Source of the DNA: Pomacea canaliculata
Lineage: Eukaryota; Mollusca; Gastropoda; Architaenioglossa; Ampullariidae
Length of the DNA: 64,000 nucleotides
NCBI RefSeq assembly: GCF_003073045.1
Contig: NC_037595.1
Coordinates: forward strand, 4,142,227 to 4,206,226
Direction of reading: 5' to 3'
This document shows positions 25,736 through 36,700 of the stretch, piece after piece (position 1 is the stretch's first letter; each line of letters begins with the position of its first letter). Position numbers and translations under genes: made by a program. The notes beneath the pieces were generated by a model that had not been told where the DNA came from, searched no databases, and worked only from the letters and a program-made list of their open reading frames with translations.

Positions 25736-27596
25736 GTTGTTTACACTTATGTACTTTGCATTATAAGTGTTTAAAAGCAACCCTAAAAAGTAATGCAGCA
25801 TGATAGCTCTACCACAAGAACCTCTATCACAAAGGCACTTCCCATTTCATTTTCACATGGAATAAGACAGTTATCAGCAACTCCCAACATTTGCTTCCTT
25901 GTTCCTCACAAATAGTGGAAACTTAATTGTGTGGAGTAAACCAAGCTGCTGATTAGCATGCTAAACATCAGTCTCATAAAAACAACCTTCCTTATACCAT
26001 AGCAAGGAAGTACTAATAACAGCACATCTTTTATTACTTCTTCTTTTTCCTAGTCACCCCCAATGGAGCATAAGGCCATCACTTTTTCGATAATTACAGT
26101 TGAAACATAAAAATTTTCCTTCTACAAATGCATCATAAATTGAGCAATTTATTTTTAATCATTGCTATAGTGTAACTTCACAAATATTTAAACTGTTTAA
26201 ATGCATTAGCCCAAAATAAAACAACATAAATCTGAAATAATATGTTACTGCGTGGATTTGATATAATGTTGTATAAGCATTTGCTCAATGATATTTTAAT
26301 ATTTTAATTTAATATTTCCAGTTTTAAAACTTCTGTTAAGTATAATGTTGAAATAATACTAGGGTGATATTCCAAGATATTATCCATCCCCTACTTTGCA
26401 TCATGTGACTCTTCTAGAGCTTTTAACAGGTACATACTATAAATCAGATAAACTGAAACAGTACCATGATAAACAAAAGCCATTTTTTAACTACCAAGGG
26501 TTACAAACATAATACAAATAAATGATTCTTAATAGAAATCACACACATTTCCAATTCTGCATCATGCACAGGCAAAAGCAGTGAAACTATTGCTCTAACA
26601 GAAACAGTTCTATTTATCAATATATAAAAAGTGGAAAAAAAAACATTAATTTAAGCTTAAACCTATTCGTGATTTTTATGACCTTAAGCAAGACTTTGAT
26701 TAACAGACACTGGTGTAACAGAGTTTAATTATCTGTCAACCAAAACTAACATAAAAAATAATAGCCTCACTTGTGAAAATGATTTAAGAGCATGTAAAAT
26801 TTCATAACGCTATGTTCAAAAATGTCAGAAGAAATACTTGTGATACAATTACTATTGCCTGTGATAAAAAATTACATTCGTCATATACACTGCCAAACAA
26901 AATTACTGTTTAAGGTCAGTCCTATCAAGTTACTAGTTTTGGTTGTGTGTATTGTGATAAATTGTGAAACAATGGTAATTTTAAATATTAGCTTCTATGA
27001 TCGACTTATAGCAGAAATTTAAAAGTACTAAATATTTAATGGTTTAATTATCCATGACTTTCTCTAGAGCTTTAAAAGAACGCAAAAATTAAAACCTAAA
27101 ACTCTACATATAGTACATGTACACCCATCCACACCTTATCAAAGTATCTGATTCAGTACTCTACGATTAGACAGCGAACCTGTGCTATCAAAACATCTTC
27201 ACGGACTCTTATCTCTGAAACCGAGAGTCTAGTCTATTTCAGTTCCAGACATGGAGAGCCATTCTCTCTTCTGCCCAGCGATTTAAACGCAGAAACCATG
27301 CCAACGTAACAAAAGCCTGACGCATTCTCCTAAATACCTCTAAACTCTCGCAAATAGACTAGCCATGCAAAGAACTAATTTTCTAGCTTCCAGTCATGCA
27401 CATCATGCTTCCTTGTCGGTAAAATCGCCTATAGCTAGCAATGGTTCTAGAGATTTTTGACACTTTTGGTAAAATATGCAATGAACTGCCATATTGAAAA
27501 AGTGAAAACATACCTCCCATAGATACCATCCGTTATCTTGTTCCTTTTCAGCGGTCTTCGTATTTTTCCGCAGTCAGCATTCCGCGGTCTCTTCAT
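14598..27596 (-). CDS. MACO1: Macoilin (TMEM57), 12 coding exons, 657 aa
   Basis: Exons (minus): 27514-27596, 24348-24489, 23694-23820, 21979-22108, 21524-21590, 20833-20929, 18694-19165, 17727-17885, 17216-17398, 16479-16602, 16021-16195, 14598-14812. They total 1974 nt and join in frame (vertebrate macoilin about 664 aa). The N-terminus MKRPRNADCGKIRRPLKRNK is almost diagnostic. Residues about 28-200 hold the hydrophobic segments (FLLVWALVLMADFILEFRFE; WLFFAASTYVWVQYVWHT). A variable acidic/serine linker follows, with an Ala-rich run in exon 7. From about residue 390 to 620 there are coiled coils (ADIKKLKADLQ, ARAVAMAAAAR), and the tail is DLNPNASDY. Macoilin is a rough-ER membrane protein of neurons; in C. 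elegans it affects excitability, thermotaxis and oxygen responses. Function here is by homology. Introns carry repeats, including a CR1-like LINE in intron 3. It starts 178 bp from CCT8, head-to-head. Confidence 0.97.
16630..16700. repeat. Short interspersed-repeat tail in a macoilin intron
   Basis: TTTATATAGCACCATATCCC followed by GACACTTTACA and a run of A. This resembles the common 'tttatatagcgcc...cgctttaca' repeat end found in many aquatic animal genomes. Only about 70 bp remain. Confidence 0.35.
22620..23400 (+). mobile_element. CR1/jockey-like LINE, 3' part of reverse-transcriptase ORF, split by a SINE
   Basis: On the plus strand, opposite to macoilin and in its intron 3. Translated pieces include LVCAFVLSRLDYCNSLLAGC, then LHWLPIRSRIQYKLSVLCFN, and after the SINE the pieces TTTYGHRICSYCAVKQWKSL and LKTHLFHKHYS. 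This order is the standard C-terminus of CR1-type LINE ORF2 in marine invertebrates. In-frame stops and one missing segment (where the SINE sits) show that it is dead. The catalytic core upstream is absent, so the copy is 5'-truncated. Confidence 0.85.
23068..23165 (+). repeat. tRNA-like SINE head inside the LINE fragment
   Basis: GGCCCGGTGGCGCAACGGTT (about 23076-23095) followed by AGCGCTGTTAGCGCC fits a tRNA 5' half with A box, and TGAGTTCATTTCTC is a decayed B box. It interrupts the LINE protein frame between the CFNFFADT segment and the RQLRS segment, so it arrived after the LINE. Confidence 0.6.
25660..25735. repeat. Poly-A tract with duplicated lead-in
   Basis: ACTTACAAAGTAAAAAA occurs twice in direct succession, the second copy running into a long poly-A (about 25709-25733). 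It looks like slippage or a remnant of a retroposed poly-A tail; no body of an element is recognisable. Confidence 0.4.
26050..26095. repeat. Possible LINE 3'-end relic
   Basis: CACCCCCAATGGAGCATAAGGCCATCAC resembles the 'ACTCCn(n)GGAGCATAGGGCC' stretch at the 3' end of the LINE at about 53370 (CTCCGGGAGGAGCATAGGGC), and more weakly the stretch at about 58350. It is a short relic at best. Confidence 0.25.
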
Positions 27597-27774
27597 AATT
27601 TTGACAGTTATCAACCATTAATTGTCTTTCTAGTCTCTCCTTCAGCTGAAACAGTCTTATCCTAATTATTATGACAATCCTGGAAGTACTTCCACGGCTT
27701 GATGCCCTTGCACATGCGCCATCGGTCATTAGTTTCGACTCGCAAAGAACTCTGGGTAAAATCGGATTCCAAAC
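27597..27774. promoter_or_regulatory. Bidirectional promoter region between MACO1 and CCT8
   Basis: Only 178 bp separate the two start codons, so both leaders and the shared core promoter must lie here or the leaders must be spliced. CACATGCGCC at 27711-27720 resembles half of an NRF1 site. The CCT8 start is embedded in AAACATGGCGCT, a YY1-like motif often found at the start of vertebrate housekeeping genes. No TATA box is evident. The site assignments are inference from motif resemblance. Confidence 0.55.
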
Positions 27775-30700
27775 ATGGCGCTGCACGTACCACGCGCACC
27801 GGGCTTTGCCCAAATGCTTAAAGACGGTGCAAGGGTAAGAGACAAGGCTGTATTTTACCATATCGCAATCTAGTATATTCTTTATACAGAAAATGCTCCA
27901 TTTTGATCTCATCTGTTGTTAATAAGTCAAAGATGGTCAAGCTCCATTCGGCCCACGAGGTTGCCATGCCCGCACCATTCCACAAGCTCGAGAATATTCT
28001 CCAGCGAACAATGTTGGAACGAAGTGCGATTGGGAAGGGATGAATTGTGCCAAGAATTATGTCGATATATTTTGATAATACTTAAATTTGTCGATTTGGA
28101 CTTGGAGGAGTGTGCAAATGCCATCTTTGGTCACCCACGGTTCCTGAAAGTTGTAACTGACCAAGACGACAACGCTCGATTTTGGAAAGAGCATACTCAT
28201 TATCGCAATGTGCAAGGATATGTAACCACATTCGAGATGAATCACGTATTCAAGAAGAACTGAAGAAGATGGGGCCTATCTTTTCAATGTTTATTATGAA
28301 AACTTATCATTTTATGTAATCTTTATAGTTTATGACAAACTCAGCTACCTTTTGTGACACATTGTAACAATGACTCAGCTTTGGTAGCATAAAAAAAAAA
28401 AAAACAGTAGCTCAAACTTACATTTTTAAGGCAACAGCAAATATGGATAGTCTGTGTAATGTGACATTTCTACTCAACCGTTTTTCTGGAGTGAATGGGG
28501 GGGTGGTGGTTGACAAAGGTTGAAATGAAATTGATATACAATGGCTAGACAATAAGCTGTGATATTTTTTAATGCTATTTTGGTACATTGCAAGCAAGAA
28601 CATTATAACTAAGTTATTTGTAAAAGGTTCTTGCTCATCCCCCGAATTGGCGGGGGGGGGGGGGTCTTTCTTTAATGCTATTACTGTTCCAGTGAACTGT
28701 AAAGTGTTAAGGGTCATTTCCAAAAGCTGATGAAGATACCATGATAAATTTGAACATACTGATACTCTTGATAAATTTTGTTATTACACTCTTATAGTGT
28801 TTTATAATTTTTTTTTTACAGTGGCTAATCAGCTGTTTTATATCACATTAATTTTTTCCAGCATTTTTCTGGTCTTGAGGAGGCTATCTTTAGGAATATT
28901 GGGGCCTGCAAAGAACTGGCTAAAACAACTAGATCAGCTTATGGTCCTCATGGTAAGACCTTGTAGTCAGTAGCTTGTGAATTTCTTTAAAACCAGCATT
29001 TTTTTTTTTTTCTTGTTTTGCCCTTGTATTTCTGAGTTACTTGTAATATTTTGCCCTCTCAATACTTATGCATTAAAACATTCTGTGTGAAGTCAATACA
29101 TTGTGTTGGCTGTAACTTCACCATGTGGAAAATCGTGTACATAACTCTTTACATTACAGGACAAAACAAAATGGTTATCAACCATTTGGAAAAGCTTTTT
29201 GTCACCAATGATGCAGCCACTATTCTTCGAGAGCTTGAAGTTGAACACCCTGCTGCTAAAATGCTTGTGATGGCAGCACAACAGCAAGAACAGGAATGCG
29301 GGGATGGGACAAATTTTGTGCTTGTATTTGGTGGAACTCTTTTGGAGAGTGCAGAAGAGCTTTTACGAATGGTGAGCCCACTTAACTGGCAGGGTACTTT
29401 GTCAGTACTGTTATTTATTTGTGATCTTAAGTGCATTTATTAAGGCATGTAAAGCTGTTTTAAAGTACTAGATATGCATTCTTTAACAGATTACCAGCCT
29501 GGTTTTCCTTTTAGTGTGTATAGCTTGACATCTGAAGCAAATGTGCTCCCTGGTGTTTAGTTCCCTCATAACATAGTATTGATTTTTTTTATATCTATTT
29601 ATACTTCATGTCCACCTTAAGGCAATAGGCTGTGGTTTACATAGCATTGTGGTGATTGTTAGGACTGAATAGTTTAAACCAGGGATGCCCAACCTACGGC
29701 CCGTGGGCCATATCCGGCCTGCGAAACTTCTGTCCACAGTGCAGGAAATCGGCATGTTAGTAATAAAAAAAGACCTACAAAAACGGGGGGAAAAAAAGGG
29801 AAGAAGAAGTATTTATCCCTACTTAGGGGAGTCTCTCAATCTTTTTTTTCGATGGATGAACATTTCGATTCAGTTCTCCGACTTGGTGTCTCTACGATGC
29901 AGCCGGACATTCAGAAGTTGGTTTCGGGTAAACAACTTCAAATATCCCACTAATTACTACATAATTAATGGTAAGTACAACTTGTCTCTAATAAAAATGG
30001 TATCTGCTCTATTTTTTTTTTATTTTTTTTTTTTTTGTATTTTTGCGGTGAAGCGGCCCATGACACGCATGTCGGAAATGTGTATGGCGTATGGCCCCCA
30101 GGCCAAAAAAAGGTTGGGCATCACTGGTTTAAACATTGTAACAACCATGGGGAGGGTCTGATGGTTTGTGTTTGTAAAGCTTGTTTGCTGGTTCCCAGGC
30201 CTACTTAGGTCTTTGGCTCCAAAGCTCCATCTCCCACCCAACCTGTGGTTAAGGAAGTTAAAGATAGCAGAAGAAAAGGGAAGGGTTCTAATTCTGGGCA
30301 ATATGGGCAATTATTAATAACAATGGAAGTTGCTAGTTCCGTTGTGATGCAACATTAACATTTGAGCATGTGTCAGAGCTTTTGGTTTTATTATTATTAC
30401 CTAGTGGAAACTGAAAATGTTGGGCAAAAGCACATAACTCATGTGTCTGCTTTATTCTATAGGCATGTCACTTGGTAGCCTGTGCTAAAGAGACTCGTCC
30501 AGTGTTAAGTCATTTCTTGTTTTATATATTTATACATATGTATGAGCAAGAAAAATCTTGATCTTGGAAACATTTGCTTTATAGTGGTCTGTATTGTTTA
30601 GCCGGGGACTAATGCTGTTCTATACTGTGTGACAATGTTTCTGTAGCCTGGTAGTGTACATAAATCATTCAGAAGCTGTACACTAATGGCTTTATGAATG

Positions 30701-33700
30701 TGTTCAAACAAAAGTTTAAAAATATATATTTATGTTCAGTATATGCTTTTAGCAATAACACTACACTTTGCTTAGTTTAGATAATTCTTAGATTGAATCT
30801 AAAAGATTCATATTCAAAATCACCATATTGGTTAAAACACCACTTTGGAGATCTGATATTTATGGAATTTCTAGTAGGTAGAGATAATATTGATACATTC
30901 TGTAAATTTCAGCATCTAAAATGCAACTATTATTAATTTCAGAATTGGCAATTTCCACCTGTAATCAACAGGTACAAAGTATATGCTAAAGCACATAACT
31001 CAGGTGTCCGCTTGTTTTTATGGGCGTGTCATTTGGTAGCCTGTGCAAAAATGATGCATCCTTGGTTGTCATGTCCTTCATTTTTTTATGTGAACAAGAC
31101 AAATCCTAATCTTGGACACATTTGCTTAGTTTGAAAATGATATTTTGCCAAATTGGTATGGACTAAGAGGCAAATTTCACTTGTTCAGATGTTAACTTGT
31201 TTACGTTGATTGTTAATGTTTGTTATAAGGATTACAGCTGTGTGACAGGGGCAAATTGAACTGCAGGGTAATGATGACAGCGCAGTGTTTTGTTTCTATG
31301 AGTTGGAAGATAGAGATTGCTTTGTAGGTTAACGCACATAACTCAGGTGTCTGCTGGTTTTAATGGGCATGTCACTTGGTAGCCTGTGCTAAAAAGACTC
31401 GTCCAGTGTTAAGTCATTTCTTGTTTGATATATTTATATATATGTATGAGCAAGAGAAATCTTAATCTTGGAAACATTTGTTTAATGTGGTCTGTATTGT
31501 TTAGCCGGGGACTAATGCTGTTCTATACTGTGTGACAATGTTTCTTAGGCCTGGTAGTGGATGCAATGAGTATACATGGACAAAACTGAACATATGCTTA
31601 TTGAATCTTAAACAGAATCTCCATTTTTGTATTTTCATATTATAAATGTAGTTTTGCATTTATATAGTTTTAACCCCAGTAGCAGTGACAGCTGTGGTTG
31701 AAATTAGGTTGTGAAAATTAGCACACTGACCTTGCAGAACACAAGAAAATTGTGGACTAAAGTATCTAATTCAGATGTCTTCTCAGCAAAACAGATCTTA
31801 GTCTTGGACCCATTTGTTTAGTGTGATGTTTTGGCAACTTATGTCATAAAGTTTTGCTGATTAGCAATTGTTAGTAAAGTGAAGCTTCTACGGATGGAAT
31901 CACATTCTGACCTAGCAGAATGCATACAAAAATTGTAGGTTAAAGCACATAACTCAGGTGTCTGTTTATTTCTATGGGCATGTCACTTGGTAGCCTGTGC
32001 AAAAATAATCTGTCAAGTATTTGAGTTTCATCTTGTTTTGTATATGAGCAAGACTAATCTTAATCTTGGACACAGTTTTTTTTGATGTGTAATCTGAATG
32101 TCTTGTAGGTAAGGGAAAACAAATTTAACAGGAAGCTTATAATAATGTGTCACACAAAACCTATTTTCAGCATTTCTTTCTTGTAATGTATCTGGTTTGA
32201 ATAAAAGTGGATTTGCTGCTTATTTATATGGGTTTCAAATGACTGTTAGCGGTACTATTCTTTGGCTTAAATATTGAAATGTTTTTTCAGGGTCTGTCTG
32301 TGACTGAAGTGATCGAAGGCTACGAACTAGCAAATAAGAAGGCACAGGAGATCCTTCCTAGTAAGTGTGGTTTACATTATGTTTTCTTTGTTAGAAGAGA
32401 ACATTTTTCCACTAGCTTTTAATCTAATGTACTTTCAAGTGTTCATCAATTGTCGGTTTTCATAAACATTTTGCCATTAGATGAAATGTGCAGTAAAGCA
32501 GTCTTTGTAATAATGTGGTTACATTACATTTTTTTCCCACAGTTTCTTTGATAATTTACTTAGTATCCTGTAAACGTTTTTTAATTTAAAAAAAGGAGAG
32601 AGGGCGGTGATAGATGCACTTAAAGTGTGCTTTACAACCATACAGCTATAAGTCATGTTATTGTGATTATTTAATAATGTAGGAGCTTCTTGCTTCTTTA
32701 CTTGCTGGTCCTGTGGAAACTTAAAAACAAGTAATAAGAGTACAAAATACAGATGTTTATGTATATGACATTTGGTGACCTGTGGTACAGTAAGCCAGCC
32801 AATCCTTGCTAAGTTGTGTTGAAATTCACATGGTGTTTGACACTACCAGTTGCGCACAGATTTATGTATAAAAAATGCTGTAGCTAAATGTGTAGACTTT
32901 TTTTTTGTGACTGTCATGTAGTAACAAGCAGATTTCAATACTGAATATTTCAGCTTTAGTTGTTGGAGAAGTGAAGAACATGAGAAGCAAGGAGGAAGTA
33001 AAAAGTTCTGTTCGCACATCTGTTATGAGCAAGCAGTATGGAAATGAAGATTTCTTGGCAGATCTTATTATCAATGCTTGTGGTAAGTCAACGCATTCTT
33101 CTGTTGATTTGTGGGAATTGGGAGGGAATAGATTGGTTTTTAACAAATGGGTGTGAAAAGGAGAAGTTCAAATAGTCATTCCTTTTATCCCATGCATTGA
33201 AAGTTGATGTATGTATTTTAAGAATTCATCAATTGTCTCTGTGAAATTTCAACCACTGATGGGTAGTCAGAATTTATTTAAATGTTTCAGCAAAAGTCTA
33301 CCTCACAGTCTGAAGCACTGCACATGCTGATAATGGTAATGACACAATTCCAATTGTTTCAGTTTCAGTGCTGACTTCTAAGATCTCTTTTAACGTGGAC
33401 AATGTCAGAGTGTGCAAAATTTTGGTGAGGACCTTTATGTTTGACTTACTTTCTGATTGTGATGTAATTGGCTATGGATATTAAGTTAAAATTGAGTGAG
33501 ATTTAATTGTTTCTTTTTTTAAATAGTGAGAGAATATGCATCACAATATTTTTTTCAAGGAATCGATCTTTTGTGCCTTTTTTTTTTTTTCTTTCTTTAA
33601 TTAAGCCTATAAGAGGTTGTGCAATAAAGCTGTATTGCTGGGTTCACTTTTGAACTGTTTGAATTACATCCACTCTGGCTTCTAGATGTGTTGACTTGTG

Positions 33701-36700
33701 ATAAGGGCCAGCTAACTGCCAGTACTTTTTTTTTCTAGGGTTCTGGTGTACTGCAAAGTGAAGTGGTGCAAGGCATGGTCTTTAAGAGACAGGTAGAAGG
33801 AGATGTCACCAAAGTAAACAAGGCCAAGATAGCTATATTTTCTTGTCCTCTTGATGCCATGCAGACAGAAACAAAGGTATTAATACAAGGCCACTTTCCA
33901 CTCTTTCTGGCATCCATTTTATCTTTTTTATATTTTTGGTTTGTAAAAGTAGATATCTGAAATGTTAAAAATTGTTAATTAGACCTCTTAAAATCAGGTA
34001 AATTATGCATCTGTTTACATGAGTAGAGGTCTTCTATCTTTTCATCTACTTTTTTTGTTTCTATTACAAATCTTACATTGTGCTTGGGTTCTTGCTTTGT
34101 ATTAACGACCTTTTTAGATGCAGCTCTAGTGCCTGATTTTAAGAGACATGGTAATTTGCAAGGTGAAACTTGATGTACAGTTATGTGTTTCATAGGGTAC
34201 GGTGCTGATCAAAAATGCAGAGGAACTCATGTCATTCAGCAAAGGAGAAGAGAACCTGATGGAGCAGGTAAAGATATCTGCAGCTTACGACCAGTCAGTG
34301 GATTTTTAAATATTTTGTTTAACCCTGCCATAGCTTCATTACATTCATCTTCTTTTGCACCTTGCTATTTTCTCTCTTCAGACTTCAGCCCTAAAGCCTT
34401 TGAACACACAATTTTCAGAGGGGTAGAGGTTGACCATCTCAGCAGTTCTTGAGATAAAACTGGAAGCCAGCATGTGGCAGCAACCTATCAAAAATAGTAA
34501 TTGATGCTAGGAAATCACCTGTGTCCTTCGCAGTAGTGTCGTGTGGGTTTTAAAGTAAGCAGTGTCAGCATATGCTGTGCAGTGCAACATGGGGATGCTA
34601 CAGCTGCTGCAGAGAAATTAGTGCACGAGTTCCAAGAACTTATTATTAGTGAGTTAACCTATATCACAGCAGAGGAGAAATCTTTGCCTGGCCAGAAACC
34701 AATGAAGGATATACCCTCCTGCTCTGTGCCAAATCAAATCAAATCAGATCAGACTTTATTGTCTGTCGAGGAGACCCAAGACAGAAATTTTTCTTTTGCT
34801 GACAAGGGCAGGCATACATACTCATACAGACATTTACACACACAGTAAAACACACAGTTAGGAGTAAATGGAAGTGCAAGTGGAGATTAGAAAATCAAGC
34901 CACAGCTCATCTGCCACTAAGAGAATCCACGAGTTTTCATTGTTCTTTGTTAGAAAATTACTGCATAAAATATTATATTAATTGATTTTTATGTTGACAT
35001 TTTTTGGGCGTGGAACAGACTAATTGGATTTGTATTATTTTAAATGGGAAAATTTGCTTTGAGTTACAAACCGGGTTTTTTCAGGTGGGGGAGGAGACTT
35101 GTTTAGCACATGTTGCATTTGAGTATTAAATGCATCATTGGTTTCTTTTTTGTGCAGTATATCAAAGGCATTGTAGATGCTGGTGTGAATGTGATTGTGA
35201 CTGGAGGAAAGGTTGGAGACCTTGCGCAACATTATTGCAACAAGTACAAAGTTCTGGTTGTTCGGCTCACGTCAAAATGGGACCTTCGTCGACTATGTAA
35301 AGCTGTTGGTGCTACTGCTTTACCCAAAATAGTAGGTTGTTTTTTGTTGGTTTTTTTTTATTATTATTTTTTTTTTTTTAAGTGCTTTCTGTTAATGATT
35401 TTTGTTGGGGTCTTTTGTGGCTTTTTGGGTCTGGAGTATGCACCTCAAGTGCACAGACATGAGCTACTGTTTCATGCAAGTAAGTCTAGTTGTCTGTTTT
35501 ATTTTAAAAGTCAAATATATGCAAGTGGCAGGAAAATCTTTTAGCAGTTTTGATTTACTCCCAACATTATAATTCTTTACCATTTTTTCAGACAACACCA
35601 AGAACAGAAGAATGCGGCCACTGTGACAATGTATATGTTGATGAAATAGGGGAAACATCTGTTGTAGTCTTCAAGCAGGGTAAGTGTATTGGTGATGCAG
35701 AAGGCATGGAGAGATAAATGTCATTATTTATAATCTAGTGCCTGATATTAATGGCAGAATAAATGTTGCTAGCCTGTTATGCAGTGTGCTATTTGAGCTA
35801 GCTAGCAGTTAAGCAGTATTTGATTATTAAGATTATTTGTACTTGATGGAATTATCGGATTTTTTTTTTCTTTTTTAGACAAAGATGAGAACCCTATCAC
35901 AACTATTATCATAAGAGGATCGTCTGAGAACATCATGGACGATATTGAAAGGGCTGTGGATGATGGTGTCAACACATTTAAAGCTCTTACAAAGGTAGTC
36001 TACAATTGTTCATTTTACGTTACAGGGAACTTAGCACTCATTCAGTGTTATATAATTTAAGTTTGATTCCACTTATATAGACAATAAATTGGAAAAGATT
36101 TTTTAATGACTTATCCACTCCCAGTTGGTCAGACCTGATCAATAAACAGGAAAAACAAATTTGACCAACTCACCCCAGCCCCAGCTTTACACAGTTGACA
36201 TGTGTTAGCTACCTTGTTTCTGTGTTCACATGGATACGCCATGTGTGGCATGTGAAGTCTTCTGCTATCAAATATGTTCACTGTACCAACTGCTGGTCCT
36301 GCATATCTAAATATCCAGGTGTAGTCTGTGCATGTGTGGGGATTTTAGTGATGCATGCACACTATTGCAAGACGTTATGTTTCGTGTAAATCTTCAGGTG
36401 TGCCTTGATGGATTAAACATTTTCTAGTTTTTATTTATCAAAGCCAGCTCAAATCATGTGAGTAGTGTAATTTTGCTTTTGCAATGTTTTATTTCATGTT
36501 TTTTTGTGATGTTTTGTCCTTTACGCTTATTTCGAATACTTCATGCACGTGCGCAGACTCTACCCAGAGATTCAGTTAGTGCCTGAAGATTTGGTTTTGT
36601 TAACACATGCCTGTGAGAGAGCTATTGGGGAAGGGGTCAAATTGGTCAAATTTTTTTGTTCACCATTTTTATTGGTCAAGTCAGACCAGTCAGGAGTGGG

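Noticed and set aside
27916-28263. 115-codon plus-strand frame in CCT8 intron 1, with other open pieces in the other plus frame (KLHSAHEVAMPAPFHKL near 27953)
   Set aside because: It looks somewhat coding, perhaps a decayed retroposed gene or element, but I could not recognise any family; the frame is broken several times and no splice logic joins it to CCT8.
28653-28666. Run of G
   Set aside because: A single G homopolymer in an intron; one run does not make a convincing quadruplex motif.
29685-30161. 158-codon open frame
   Set aside because: Created by the hAT element and its flanks; the genuine transposase remnant is in another frame (29852-29953).
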